64,000 bases of DNA from Holothuria scabra (lineage: Eukaryota; Echinodermata; Holothuroidea; Aspidochirotida; Holothuriidae). Position 1 is the first letter of the stretch. The number at the start of each line of letters is the position of its first letter. The DNA lies in the NCBI GenBank assembly GCA_037179385.1, contig CM074190.1, positions 12,916,206 through 12,980,205 on the forward strand. The letters run 5' to 3'. Both the position numbers and the translations under genes were made by a program. The notes beneath the pieces are model-generated. The model did no database searches and had not been told where the DNA came from. It worked only from the letters and a program-made list of their open reading frames with translations. Of the stretch, positions 11,346 to 24,521 are shown piece by piece.

Positions 11346-13794
11346 TCAAAAGAATCAGATAAAATGTACCACTACCATTAGATGAAATGAAGTAGATGTA
11401 TGTCTTCTGTTAGTAACACTTATTGACAGAATTGTTACGTTACAAGGTGTGTTGAAATGAATTTTCAAGCAGACTCAAGAAGACATTCTCACCCTGCATC
11501 GTTAAAGTATCGAAAAAATACCCGATTCTCATAACAACTGCCCGTATTTAGCTCCAGAGCAGGAAAGATGGAAAACTTTTGGGTACCTGAATACCCTCCT
11601 GTCTATCTGTTGAATAATTTGGCAATTGGAAACCTCCCAACATTTTTTTTTAACCTTTGCCCGAGTATTTGACCATTTCGGGCAAATTTTTCAAGACTAC
11701 AGTGTGAAGTTAGGATGATGAAAATTTTTTTTCACAATCTACCCACATGTTTCGAAGATTTTTTTTTATTTTCCATGAAAATTGTACTTTAAATATAGCG
11801 TCTTCTGTTTTTTCGACAAAGATTTGAAGTTATTAATATAATCGGCAATTTCGGGTACTGTGTTACACAAGATTTAAAAACAGTCTCAAGAATAAATGTT
11901 TCTTTTAACCCACAGGCTTCCCAAAGTTGCGGCCATTTTTATCTCTTAACCTTTTGTAACTATGTCACCCTTACTATGATACTTTTCCTTCTCGGGCAAA
12001 GGCTTGAAAGTATTTGGATATTCGACAATTTCGGACATTGTGTTGTAATAATCTGTGAAGTAACGGTCGTAGCTTTTTGAGCTAATACACCCAAATGTCC
12101 TACCCACCCCACCAAGTATGATTTTGGAACGATTTTGTGCATCCCCAGGAATTGAAAAAATCCCTAGCCAATTTTAGCCACTCCAAATCTGTTAGAAAAT
12201 TAACAATCCAGAACCCGACGAGTAAAAAGTAAAGAGATTCCGAAGATATGAAGCTTGTCACAGTCTGCCTGAATTTATTCTGAAATTCAGAGAGGAACAG
12301 AATTGCAAAATACTCTGCAACTGTTTGAAGGGGGAAAATAAACTCTCCTTCAGGATATCGTTAATGTGGGGGTCCAGAGGGCGAAGCCCCCGGAAGCTTT
12401 GCAACTTTTGCACTCTGAAAAGTAATATTTTAGCCAAAGAATAGCCGAAATGTAATAAAAGCAACTTCAATTTGTTTAATTACTTTTGAAAAATTAATTT
12501 CGCAGCATTCAGTTATGGGGGGGGGGGCATGCCCCTCCCAAATCTCATAAAAAATTATTGAGGGGGCCAGGACCCCTGTCCCGCCCCGCTTCCGCCGCCT
12601 ATGAACGGTTGTCTCCTAGTACCGATTTTGTAATGAATGATGCGTAATACACGGCTTCGCGACAGGCCTAAACCAGGAGCAGGAACTCTGTGCTTTAGGA
12701 AATAATGCTGAAGCTGTGTGCATAAGAGGTTTTTTGGCACCTGACCCTACTGCCTTTCATTTTTAGCCTTGTTGGAGACAGGCAATGTATATATGACGTG
12801 GTGATGTCTTTTGTGTTTCGGACGCTGCTGTAAACACAACATCTCAAGACAGGAAATTTTCATAAATTTTCAACTTTTCATATTGGTGTAGAAGTTTGTA
12901 ATGTTAAGAGAACGAGCCCTTTCGATTTTGGTGAAGGTCAAATGTAATTTGAGGTCACCAAAAGCCAAAATCCCAAACCTTCTTAACACGGTGACACGAG
13001 AGAGAGCAATAACCGACATTATCTTGTCTATAATTATTTATTTTGAGAGGATGTACCCTATTGTTTTGGTCAGAGGTCTTTTGAGGTCACTGTAGGTCAA
13101 AGACTGAAACCTTCGTAACACGATATCTAAAAACACGAAGCATGGAAATTTCCACACTTGGTAGTGGATGATTTAGTCTGCAGACAACCACTATTGTCTC
13201 TAATACCCTTTGTTTCTTTTAGGCAAAGAATCTTTGAGCCTTCAGGCTTTCTGGTTTAGCGGAAAGGTTCCAGGTCATAGCTACATCCTCCATATGTTCT
13301 TGTTTTGTTCCAATGAACCCACGACCTTCAAGAAATTCATGAGCAGCATCCGATGGAGGAAGGTCTTACGTCCTTATCATCTGCGAAGTCGTTGGCCAGT
13401 GACTAGATCATGTCTATCAAAATGGGCCTTTACAGAAAAATACCAATCCCATGATTGAATATGCACCTTCAGTTCCACGAACTTCTCATTTTTGCTGGCG
13501 TGTTGAAACGCGTATGAGACCCTTTCCATATACCTTTGGCTGCCACCTTCTGCGTTTCAAAAATTTGTTTTCAAGCTTGAAGCAAAGTGTGAGAAATATG
13601 AGCAGTAATGTACGCTTTTCAAAAAGTCCAAACAGTCACTTGATAATAAAACTTCTATATTTAATTTTTTAGAAAATATTTGTTTCTATTTTGTCTTTTG
13701 CTGATGAAAGGTAATATGAACAGCTGTATGACACAGAAATAATCGCATGTAACAAGCTTTGTACTAACTAATAATTGCAATCTTCCTCAAACAG

Positions 13795-15125
13795 GGTATT
13801 TCAGTGAAAGCAGAAGATGAAGACGGTTTGATAGAAAATGAAAAATATTGGAACATCCACAAGTGGCAGAGCGGTGGAGGCTGGGGCGGAGGATACGGAG
13901 GAGGTGGCGGCGGCGGCGGCGGAGGAGGCAATAACGGGGGTGGTGGAGGCGGGGGAGGAGGTGGTGGCTGGGGCGGTGGAGGAGGAGGAGGTGGTGGAGG
14001 AGGGAGTGGTGGGGGTGGAGGTGGTGGAGGAGGAGGCGGTGGAAATAAACCAAATTGTGGGGACAACAACGGAGGTGGTGGAGGTGGCGGTGGAGGTGGT
14101 GGAGCAGGCGGGGGAGGAGGAGGCGGTGGTGGTGGCAACAATGGAGGAGGTGGAGGTGGCGGAGGTGGCGGTGGAGGAGGAGGCGGTGGTGGAAACAATG
14201 GAGGAGGTGGTGGTGGAGGAGGTGGTGGCGGGGGAGGTGGTGGTGGTAACAACGGAGGTGGTGGGGGTGGAGGAGGGGAGGCGGTGGAGGTAATAACGGA
14301 GGAGGCGGGGGCGGAGGAGGTGGGGGAGGAGGGGAGGAGGTGGTGGTGGAGGTGGTGGGGGTGGTGGAGGTGGGGGAGGGGAGGGGGAGGCGGTGGAGGT
14401 AATAACGGAGGAGGCGGGGGCGGAGGAGGTGGGGGAGGAGGGGGAGGAGGTGGTGGTGGAGGTGGTGGAGGTGGGGAGGGGGAGGCGGTGGAGGTAATAA
14501 CGGAGGAGGTGGGGGTGGTGGAGGTGGGGGAGGAGGTGGGGGAGGAGGAGGAGGAGGAGGGGAGGAGGAGGGGAGGCGGTGGTGGTAATAACGGAGGAGG
14601 AGGGGAGGAGGTGGTGGTGGTGGGGGTGGTGGAGGTGGGGGAGGAGGAGGGGGAGGCGGTGGAGGTAATAACGGAGGAGGTGGGGGTGGTGGAGGTGGGG
14701 GAGGAGGTGGGGGAGGAGGGGGAGGCGGCGGTGGTGGTAACAACGGAGGTGGTGGGGGTGGAGGAGGTGGGGGAGGAGGCGGTGGAGGAAGCGGTGGAGG
14801 TTGTGAAGGGAGGAAGAGTTGTGGTGGATTAAGACCAATCCGACCACCATGGAATCCTCAACCACCTGGGAAACCTTATTTGCCACCTTGGATTGGGAGG
14901 AGTGACAGCAGCAGCAGTAGTCACAGTAAAAGTCGGAGCAAGAGCCGCAAACACAGCAACAGTAAGAGTGGGGGAAAGAGCAGTAAACGCAAAGGGAGTA
15001 AAAGCAAAGGATGCAAAAAGAAGAAGAAAGGCCGCGGTCGTGGTAATCGGAACTCATGGAGTCGGGAGGAAAATCTCCTAAATTCCCTCATGACTAGGAA
15101 TGAAGTAGCACTTCCTGTATTGTAG
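13795..15125 (+). CDS. Gene 1 exon 2: polyglycine/Asn-Asn domain, basic tail and conserved C-terminus
   Basis: The acceptor CTCAAACAG precedes GGT ATT TCA. The exon opens with an acidic segment (AEDEDGLIENE), then WNIHKW, then about 300 codons of GGN glycine runs interrupted by Asn-Asn pairs. After 14800 the frame starting at 14880 (mod 3) carries CEGRKSCGGLRP, a Pro/Trp patch (PPWNPQPPGKPYLPPW), a Ser/Lys/Arg-rich stretch, a Lys cluster and a tail ENLLNSLMTRNEVALPVL ending at TAG 15123-15125. Asn-Asn pairs are in one frame up to 14250, then alternate between two frames, so the assembled sequence does not give one clean reading frame: the first frame would stop at 14832 in an E/V/R-rich read-through. 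The conserved tail marks the true end frame. The long Pro-rich frames on the opposite strand are shadows. Confidence 0.75.
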
Positions 15126-15389
15126 TTTTCAAGTATAAATAACTATAAGAATCCGGAAAAGAAATATGTTGCTGTTGATGTTTGTCTGAACGATACAAAG
15201 ATACCTTTTTGGTTAAATGTTCCTGTTGTATGTTTATTTAAACAAAAACTGCAAGTAATTAAAATGTTCTTTAGATTTTTAGGTATTCATTTATGTCGTT
15301 GTGTAAATGGAGGCGTCTTTTGTTACCACATGGCTTGTTATCTTTCCTGGCTATGTAAGAATTAACCAACCAGTAAACTATTAGTCCCC

Positions 15390-15561
15390 CAGTAGCGTAG
15401 CCAGGATTGTGTCAGGGGAGGGGGGGGGTTGAGGCACGATATGAGAGAAAAGTCTAAGGACGGAGAAAAAAAAAACCCGCTATTTTGGGTGTTTTTTATA
15501 TTGCCAGGTTGGGACATTGGGGGTTCTAACCCCCCAAACCACCCCCGCAGCTACTCCACTG
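15390..15561. repeat. Short hAT-like MITE
   Basis: The left end CAGTAGCGTAGCCAGG and the right end GCAGCTACTCCACTG form an imperfect terminal inverted repeat of the CAGTGGCGTAGC type. G-runs near the left end and C-runs near the right end also pair. A similar lone end (TAGCTACGCCACTG) sits near 45468-45482. The target duplication is unclear. Confidence 0.5.
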
Positions 15562-18380
15562 GTCCCCCAGAATACTTAAGACAGGTGTATTTTTTTCCTT
15601 TTCGTTCGGACTTCTGCACTATAAATCGAACAGCAATAAATTATAAGTAAGTATAGGTTATTAATTAAACTTACACCCTTTATTTATTGTCTGACTTTGA
15701 TTGCTGGAACTAAGATTTGACTTCACGAACGCATCTCTTTCCCCAAAGACAGAGAATTTCTCAGTAGCATATGGTTTTACAGTAGTTGTAGAGTAATACT
15801 TGTGTGCACAACAAAGTACCTTTATAGTTTCAAGCCTGAAATAGGTAAAATGTGGAAAACTTTTGTAGTGAAACATATTTGTGTAACAAGAATTTAACAA
15901 AAAAAAAAAAAAAAAAACCCGTCATATTTTCTTTGAAATATCCAGAATTTATTTAAAACTAAGAATAATAGACATTAAGGTATTTGTCGTAAGTATCACT
16001 TAAGGCGTCATGACAACTAATATTACTCAGCATATGTCTCCAAGGGACATCAGGATGACAGTGTTAGGTCAACATAAATAACGTTTCAATGAAACATTAT
16101 TGACGACTCATTATAGTCAAGATAAAGTCTCAATGAGACAACATGACTACTAATGTTAGTGAAAATAATGTGTGTAAAGGTCATATGACATGAAAATGAC
16201 AAAATTGGTTATTTGATGTAAAAAGCATTGAAGCCAAAAATAACACAAATTCCCATCAAAATCTGTCCAAAATTGACCGTTTTACTGGACAATTTCTGAT
16301 TTGCGCATAGCTCAAGGTGCAAATCTTGTGATGTCATGAGAGAGACATGTCATATATGACTAATGTTTTCCTTTGTTTTTCCAACTTCATTTTACGAAAG
16401 TTGCACAGTTCTAACATTGTGTAACCTAAGAATCTAATTTTGAAAGTTCATATTGTGCTCTTAAAAATCATCAATATCAATTACTAAACCTCAAAGTATC
16501 TGAAGAGCAATTAAGAGATAATTAATAAAGAGTCAACAAAAGAAATATCATCACTGTGCAACATTCCACATCGTTCCTTTTGCATAACCAACATGTTGCT
16601 TCAGAAACATTCCAAATTTGAAGAGGTATATTTGGAGAACCGTTAAAGGTATTGAAATAATTCCAAAGGATTTTCGGGCCCTGAGAAAAAATCATTCCAT
16701 AACAGCCAAGTGAAGTCAGGTCATTTTGCTGACATGTCACACTACCTTAATAAATAAAGCATAATGTTTCAATGAAACATGATGACGACTAGTGCAAGTC
16801 AGCATAATTTCTCAGTGAGACATTATGATGACGAGTTTAAGTCAAAATATTAACTTTCACTTATTAACGTTGTTCGTTCATACAAGTACCAAAGGGGTTG
16901 GGCTGTCTAGGATATTTGATGGGAGATTACCAAGACTTTTTGATCTGTACCGGTTGTGACATGTGACATGGCATTGATTGGCGTGTTGTTCCTGCCAGTG
17001 GGAGAACTAAACAATGTATCTATTTGTACATATAATCAAGTCTAAGGCTAAAAATAGATCAATTGCTCTAATTATGATTACAAAAATCTGTCCACTATTA
17101 ACAATTGAATAAAATTGAAGTATTATTAGGCTACATAATAGAATTGTAATTAGCAGATCAATTACGGTAGTATGTGATAAAAAAATACACTGATTTCATC
17201 AGAATTTCAAAAGCGTTTAACTGTGTCACAAGAGAGAGAGGCACCCAACATAGGAATTATGCACAAGAGGGGGAGTAATCAGCAGGATGTTCGTACTCAT
17301 TGTTGTAAAGTGAACATATACCCTTGAGTAGGAACGAACTGGGACACTGGGAACTGGGGAGGGGAAACGACTAAGGATGTGCTTCCATTCGACTTCTTTT
17401 CATGGGGCCACTAAAACATTTAACGAGTCTTATTACGGTATTCCCCGTGGTGAAGCTTAACGTTACACCAAAGGCTTCTGTAAAAAAGAATCCTATTTAA
17501 ATTCAGGAGTACTCGATTTTGAGGGGGTGAGGGACTACCCCTGGTAGGACAAAATGAAAAACGTTACCATCACTGGCGACGCTACGGTGGGGTAAGAGGG
17601 AGCATCCCCCCCCAGATTTTGTCCTGCAAGCTAGAGCAGTTAGGTGTTGGGTTAAAGGGAAAAAAAATAAGCAATATACCTCTCCAGAAACTAAATTTTC
17701 ATCCAGAGATAAACTAAATCCCGGCGGGGGGGGGGGGTAGATCCAGGGGCTTTGCCCCCTGGATCTCCTCCGGAGGGCGCCTTCCGTTAAGTTTCGAGCT
17801 GCACCCGAAAAGTTTTGCCCCAAACATTCTCTTTTGCCCTTAGTTTGCCCCCATCCCATAATTTTGACAGTGTGCCCCTAGTTGTAACCTTTCTCTGAGT
17901 TGTTCTGCCCTCACATCTTGGGACCTGCTTCATGCGCGACCTCTTCCTAAACTAGTTCCAATGACTTAACAATTTTACACCACGCAAGTTTCATTACAAA
18001 GCCTTAAAGACTTTAAAAGCCATTCACTTGGAGCACTTCTATGTAACCAGGGAGGTGTGATTAGTGGCACCACTCTGATGTAACTATAATTGTAGATCAT
18101 TTCTCTTAGGCATCTTACAAGGATTGACATGACTGAACGGTTGTTATGTCCAAGAAACAGCTCCCTGATGTCTTACAGGCTGCTACATATATAGGCAAAT
18201 GCAAGCTTCCTAGAGTGCAAATCCCTCAAAGTTTTCAAGATTGTGCTCTATTCAGGGAGTCTCCCATTTAAAAAAGCCACTTTTAGAAGAATCAGAGCGA
18301 TTTTGTGTGAGACTGCTGGCCAACAATTCTGTGAGCAGTTATTTCAGTGCAGGGAGTTGCCAGGTCCCTGACAACTCCAA

Positions 18381-18434
18381 CCTTAGCCTTACATCGTTAT
18401 AATACTATTGTATTATAACGATATAAGGCTAAGG
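18381..18434. repeat. Near-perfect 54-nt hairpin
   Basis: Two 25-base arms beginning CCTTAGCCTTACATCG and ending complementary to it pair at 24 of 25 positions around a 4-base TATT loop. No terminator or gene end lies beside it. It may be a foldback of a small transposon or a hairpin-RNA source. Confidence 0.7.
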
Positions 18435-19284
18435 TCAAAGTCTAGGGGTAGAAACTCAGACCTGCACAATATCAGACACGCACAAAATCATTCGCGCAAA
18501 GTATCAGGCACACACACACACACAATATCAGACACGAATATTATCAAACAAACACACTACCAGGCACCCACAATACCAAGTATTTCGAAGGTCATTACGA
18601 GAAGGTGCTTACTTTTCTGACAAAAAACTTCACAGATATTGTCCCCATACATATAGAACAATAAATTATAAAAGGAATGGACCTAATATTTTAGTTTTCA
18701 ATAAGCAAAAACGGATAAAGGGGGGGGGGGGTCGAGACCTGCCAAGAAGGATTAATTTTATGATATGACACAGTCGGTTAGATTTTTTCATCACTTTTGA
18801 CCTCGGAAAGTAACTCTCCAGCTATGGTGATTTTGTTACTGGCTTCTGGCATTCAGATAATATTTTATGGGCCACGGTAGCTGTTTTCAGACATTTGCTA
18901 GGAGTTACTCATGAGTGTTGTACTCGATTGCTAACTTCAGTTTCTACTATCAGGACCACAGGCTGAAAGCACTGCCGCATGTGAAAAATCTGGCAGGAAC
19001 ATTTAAAAAAAATGGTTTAAGGTCACATCAGATTTGATATGTTATAGGGGAACTTACTCAAGATTTTGACAGTGGGAGTAATGCGGTGGGGCAAGATCGG
19101 ATTTTCCCCATATTTTGCCACTTGCTCATAATTTAGGTCAGTTAGGAGACGAGTTAACCGAAAAATAAGTAATACACCTCTCCAAGATTTGATTTCCTAT
19201 CCAGAGATGTGCAAAAACCGCCAAAATTATGTTATGGCCTTATTTTTTCCCCACCCCCACTTTTGACATCCTGGCGCCGTCACT

Positions 19285-19535
19285 GCATTTTGGTGAAATT
19301 TGCATTGAAATCTGGTGTGTGGTTCTCAAGATATGAACTGGTAAAGTTGTCACATTTTCAACCAAAAGTGCACTTGAAGCAAGCACATATGACATCATAT
19401 CCTCACATTAATGGAAACGATTTTGATTTTCTTTAAATTTTACATCAAATTTTCTCCTCCGCAATCCCATATTATTAATGTGAATCCATAAGTGACATTG
19501 GATAAAAAATTTGCGTCCCATAGAGGAAGGTCCTA
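19285..19535. repeat. Dispersed repeat R3, copy 1
   Basis: Segments such as GAAATTTGCATTGAAATC, TGTGTGGTTCTCAAGATATG, AGCAAGCACATATGAC and TTTTCTCCTCCGCAATCCCA line up in order with 26590-26870. Identity is roughly 75-80% by eye. It abuts the M1 MITE at 19541. Confidence 0.6.
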
Positions 19536-19540
19536 TCCCT

Positions 19541-19802
19541 ATAGACGAATTCGATCAGCGCTTGTATTTAGTTGCAGTAGGCAGCCATTAGTGGGGTCCA
19601 TTACCTTTAAATCGTGTTCATTTATTGTTTACTACATGAAATTCAAATTCCATTTTGAATGAAATTGGGGGAATCAAGAAACAGTTTAGTGTACAATAGT
19701 CCATGATACAGTTAGGGAAGGAAACTGAGAGATAAACAGGTGATTGGCCCCAGTTATGGTCGACTGAAATCAGACCATCACTTGCTGTCCGAATTTGTCT
19801 AT
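19541..19802 (+). repeat. MITE family M1, copy 2
   Basis: It begins ATAGACGAATTCGATCAGCG and ends TGCTGTCCGAATTTGTCTAT, an imperfect inverted repeat. The interior (GTGGGGTCCATTACC, AATGAAATTGGGGGAATCAA) matches the copy at 37962-38223 in order. Confidence 0.75.
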
Positions 19803-20439
19803 TAACGCGCGGTCAGCACGAAAAAAGGACAAAGGGAAACAAAACATCTCTTGTCAATGTGAGGAAATAATATAAACTCTTCCGCCCTCAATCTCACTTT
19901 GGAACACAAACCTATATAGTGACCTCAATTACTGACTGCTCGAGAAATACATGTCCAATTTGAATGGAAGTTTCACCACACTGGGTACATTTAGTTCTTC
20001 TTTTACATATGAAAATCGAACCTTTGCTTCAACTTCCCCTTTAAAAGAATATTTTTGAAAACTTGAGGCTTTTGTTACCTAACTGGCCGCAACAATACAA
20101 CAATTCGGTCATATCTTAGCAGTATGACTAATTTTTGATAGAGCCTTCTCAAATCATGTATGTGTCAAAATTACCTACAGTAACACTGTGCAACCTTGAT
20201 GAGATTTTCGAAGACTTTTCTTTAAAATTCCTTTAAAGGTTGTAATATCTTTAAATTTAGGTACGTTGAGATAAGAATACAGAGTATTCCTATTGGGTGT
20301 GGAGGACATGGATCGGAAAATGTTTCTTTTTCATGTGAATCTCATTTGAACTGCCTCTAGAGAGAGTCTACCTTTAAACTTCTCTGCAAAGAATTAATTC
20401 TCTGTGTAATCGACATTAAAGTACTAGCAGCTGTCAGCT

Positions 20440-20600
20440 GAGCTGCCAATAGTTTAATAAAATTTTTACAGAATCACGTAGTGCACCGTAAAAACCATTT
20501 TACAGTATCACGCAGGTGTACCAAATAATTTTACAGTTAGAGAACTGTAATTTTTACAGTCCATTGGGAATAACTGTTAGGTGAACAGAAATAGAGCTAT
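20440..20600. repeat. ACTGTAAAA-type palindromic repeat
   Basis: Several TTTTACAG / CTGTAAAA words alternate in both orientations over about 150 bp (for example AGAACTGTAATTTTTACAGT). A similar cluster lies at 57845-57915. It is a possible small MITE, and its ends are not clearly defined. Confidence 0.4.
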
Positions 20601-23339
20601 GTAAGTGTGTGCTTTGCAGTTGCAGGGACCGGATACAGCTAAATATAGTGTTCACTCATTGGGGTCTTTATTTGTAAGTACAATCAAATGAAGGTTTGGC
20701 AAAACTTTTTCTACAGTCCTCCCGACTCTCTGGCGAAATTATACTTTAAACTGCTTCCACTGAACGACAACACTTGACCAACGTCGGATAATGAGAAGAA
20801 ATGCGCCCCTCCCCTTTTCTCAGACTACCATTGTGAAGTGGATACAGCTTATATACATTTTAAAATCAAATTGAAAAAATCAAATTGAAGTTAAAATCTG
20901 TGCGAAGGAAGTACGTAAACAATTAAACACCCGGTGATTAACTTTTTCACCTAAAAGAAACTGAATATTCTTGAAAATCAAATATTCTTCGCGCCAAAAT
21001 GTATATCAGTACCTTTAGGATACGTGTACAGGCGTAAAGCACGTAAAGCACTGTAAAATGAGTGAAGCAATCAACACAAAATAACTTTATAGGCAACCGT
21101 ATTTATTAGGCTGACCTTATTATTTATAGGCCGACCTTATCACTGTGCCATTTCTTCTACATTGGATTTTTTCGGGAAATACTGCATGTACATGCACATC
21201 GCTCTGTGTTGCAAAGGAGCGGGAAGGGGGTGAGGAGGCAGATATCGTATTCACCCAACATTGCTTTCCCTTTGTGAAGAACATTTTGTTAAAATTAGGT
21301 GTCTTACATGAAAAACGGTGCCATCGTCGGAAAAGGTTGAACTGTATTACTTCAATTACATAAAAACCATGAAGAAACTAAGATAAATGCCCGCGAGGCG
21401 CGTAGAATTTTCAGTTCCAAATAATTTCTGTAAAAGCATCGAAAGTCTTTATCGCGACATTTTCAATTCCTCAACAAAGTCCATCTGTAAATCACGAGGT
21501 GAGTCTTTTGTCTGATGATTCCTGCAGATCTTTCTTCTATTGCTGCAGTGCTTTTGCGAAAGCTGTTACCAGAAGATAATGATAAAAAGATAACATTGAG
21601 GTAAAGTGTAAAGCTCATGGAGAGCACGAAAATTTGAATGATTTGAGAACCTTTTCTGATTGAAAATTAGCAAAATAAAATCGGGGGAAAACACACATCA
21701 CCATAACCCTAGAAGAATAAACCTAAAATCTTCTCCTCCAATAAAATTAGCTTCGATAGGGAAATGTGCTACAATTTCCACATGACGGCATTAAATATAT
21801 ATTACCGAAAGAGATTGAAACGAATCAAGTACATGCAAATGTTAAGTTTTTTTAAAAAGAATATTTGTAGAAAACGATTAAAAGTACATACATTTTTCGT
21901 TCGAATGAAACCGCGCCGTGACCCCTTGCAGACAGAGGATGGAGATGTGCCTCTAATTTTCGAACAATTGTCGTGCCATGAAACTTCCGTCTTATTTCCC
22001 TATTTCATAATGGTGATAAGTTAAAAAGTGCATATAGTGACCAGTGCACGAAAGTCCTATCGAAGTTGCAGTAGAAGCCAAGGAACACAGAAGTTGCTTG
22101 CAGACTGTTCCGAGACATCTTCACATCCCTTAAAACGCGTTTGCCAATTAAAGGGGGAACCTGCTTACTGCTCATCCCATTAACTTTTCAAACTTCATTA
22201 AATAATGTATCACAAATGAATAAAATGCCAGAAATATTCCCTTTATTTGTCCGCGTGAATGCTGTCCCCTTTCTCATATTGTCATTTATTAATGTTACCC
22301 ATTAGCACACGAACATTCAACCAAATAGGGCCGACGAATAATTTGAATTCGTTTGAGACGCTGTAAGAAATACATCAACCAGATTAAAAGAGCGCTCGGC
22401 GCCCGAAAATTTTATGAACTAGTGAAAGGTCCGAGAAAGTGATTCCCATGTTGCTTAAACGTAATTACCGGGAAGTGCGAAAATATGTAGGTTACGGCAG
22501 AAGAGAGGCAAACAAGGAGCACCATTTCTGTAAATTCGTTATTTATCCATTGAAAGAAAAAAAAAACAGAACTCGATTGGGAGGCAAGGTCCCTATGGCC
22601 CCTTCTGGATTCGCCGATTGGCAGTGTTATCAGATTATATGATAGGAATGAACTAGTCATAAGAAAATATTCGTGACACGAACCAACTGTTAAATGAAGT
22701 GTTTATATGTTTGTTAACCGGATAGTAGTTTGATATGAGTAAGATATGGACCATGCATGATCTTGTGCACAACTATAATTATACACTTAACGGTTCGTTA
22801 CATGAGAAGGTTTGAGGCACTAAAGTAATGTTGTTTCAGTTCAATAAAATCATTTCGCTTCCGTGATAAAGCTCCCATACATGCCAGTGCTCTAGACCTA
22901 CTTAAAACGAAGGTTGAAAAAGGAATACACTGACCATACTTACGTCTTTAACATTTAGAAGTTTTATGTGAGTTTGCCGTTTATTCATGAAACAATTGAT
23001 AATGAACACTTGGCGAATTTGATATACATTGCACCTGTTTTCTTGATTTTTACTGCTTTTTACATGAAAAATTAAGCTACCCTAGCTAACACAAAAAGTT
23101 TTTAATATGATGTGGTATTATAAAAAATGACACGTTTTGAAAACGCTTTGTGTCAGCGGAGATGAAAATTGCAGCTGCTTTCCTGATTTTTATGGCCTTT
23201 TTTACATCACGTACCAATGTATATAGTTAATATGCAAACAAGACATTAAAGCAAGCATAACATTTTATGCTCTTCTGCATTGTTGTATAGGTTAAGTTAG
23301 ATGGAATTTTACGGCCTAGTTTCCAAACAATTGGGCTAA

Positions 23340-23520
23340 GTCGAGCCGGCCACCTGGCCACGGTCTTTCTCCTGTTGTGTTTCACTGGCTTGTACTTCCT
23401 GCTCCATTGCTTATGCTGAGAATCAAGCACAAGTGGCAGAAAGTAGTCTTCCGTAGGATCCGGGCAAGAGCTAATCTCTAGACCTCCCGACTGCAAGTCA
23501 GATCAGGGAGCTGCTATTGT
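23340..23520. repeat. Dispersed SINE-like repeat S1, copy 1
   Basis: The core ATTGCTTATGCTGAGAATCA followed by AGTGGCAGAAAG, and flanking GTCGAGCCGGCC, align with 52100-52215 (ATTGCTTATGCTCAGCACCA). The right side carries CAGGGAGCTGCTA, a motif also seen at 49676-49706 and, reversed, near 52090. Not classified. Confidence 0.45.
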
Positions 23521-24039
23521 TGGAAGGCCGGGGTTGAACCGAAAGTTTTAACTTATGCTAATGGTCGAAGACATGCGGAGATTATCTTAAATGAGCTTCT
23601 TATTTGACTGAGAGCATTCCTTTCTTTTATACGTAGTTCATTACTTGATATCAACACGATATAACATCATTCATTTCTCCTTATCCTATAACAATTGGTT
23701 TCCACGGAGAAATGCTTTGATAGGTAGGTTGACACCGCCACCAATTAAGAGGCAGGTGCTACAAAACTAAAAACGGCTGGTTGACTGAAATTTACCGATA
23801 AGCTTGTTTCTTTCTAAAGAACTAGCCTCATGCAAATAAGCTACAGAGAGACAGGAGTCTAATATTTGTCATGCCAATTCGGAGATTTCCTGAAATCCTT
23901 GAAATGACCAGGAAATGACCATCATGTTGACATTTTCATATAAAATTTTAGTGATATACTCTGAACCGAACAACCGCGCGAAACTAGAGGCAATATTTTT
24001 GTTTGCCAGTGACTGGCGATATTACGGCAGTAGCGGGGT

Positions 24040-24217
24040 TAGATGTAGCAAATCCATTTTGCAATCTGTTGTAAGTCTTGTAGAAAATCCAACACGGGAC
24101 AAGAGAGAGATTCTTGTGTGACCCTGACTGTGCAAACCGTAGTACACTGGCAAAGAGAGCAATCTCCTTCCAAGTAACAGCTCCAGGTCAGATGCTCTAA
24201 CCACTTGACCACGCATC
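24040..24217 (-). repeat. tRNA-derived SINE fragment (box A only)
   Basis: Read on the minus strand it starts near 24217 with TGGTCAAGTGGTTAGAGC, which fits the pol III box A (TRGYNNARNGG). No convincing box B follows, so this is a truncated or decayed tRNA-headed repeat. Confidence 0.4.
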
Positions 24218-24521
24218 TTAATGTGTATTGCATTGAGTAAGTGTTTTGCCAGCTCAGATTTAGTTTAATATTGAGAAGCATGCTGTTCCAGCTTGAATAA
24301 ATTTGATTCGCTTTATCAAGGGAATTAATTAATTAAGGAAAATACCACTCACTTATTTTGCTCTTACTTAAATCCTTCATTCTCAAGAAAAACTAAAACA
24401 ATTAAATACCAAAGAATATTGAGGTCAACAGAAATAGTCCTCCATAAAATGGAGATCGAAGTTATCTGTCAACTTTATTTTGGAAGAGTGATTCTCGTTG
24501 GGATGGCTAGAGTGGGGACTC

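Larger units (their letters stand above)
2297..13794 (+). other. Gene 1 intron, 11.5 kb, repeat-filled
   Basis: The intron runs from GTAAGT at 2297 to a CTTCCTCAAACAG acceptor before 13795. It holds two MITEs, AGCGGAGCGCCACC-type repeats, a minisatellite, a PLE remnant and an inverted-repeat element, listed separately. Elsewhere I see only noncoding DNA and G or C homopolymers (7314-7325 and 12519-12527). No additional exon of gene 1 was recognised, though a very small one cannot be excluded. Confidence 0.6.

Noticed and set aside
14055..14293. Plus-strand frames rich in Trp/Arg or Glu/Val/Ala within the glycine exon
   Set aside because: Out-of-frame readings of the GGN repeat; they lack splice partners and the conserved tail.
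13764..15057. Long opposite-strand frames rich in proline (up to 418 codons)
   Set aside because: They are antisense readings of GGN glycine codons. The plus strand has the splice acceptor, signal-peptide exon and conserved tail; the minus frames have none.
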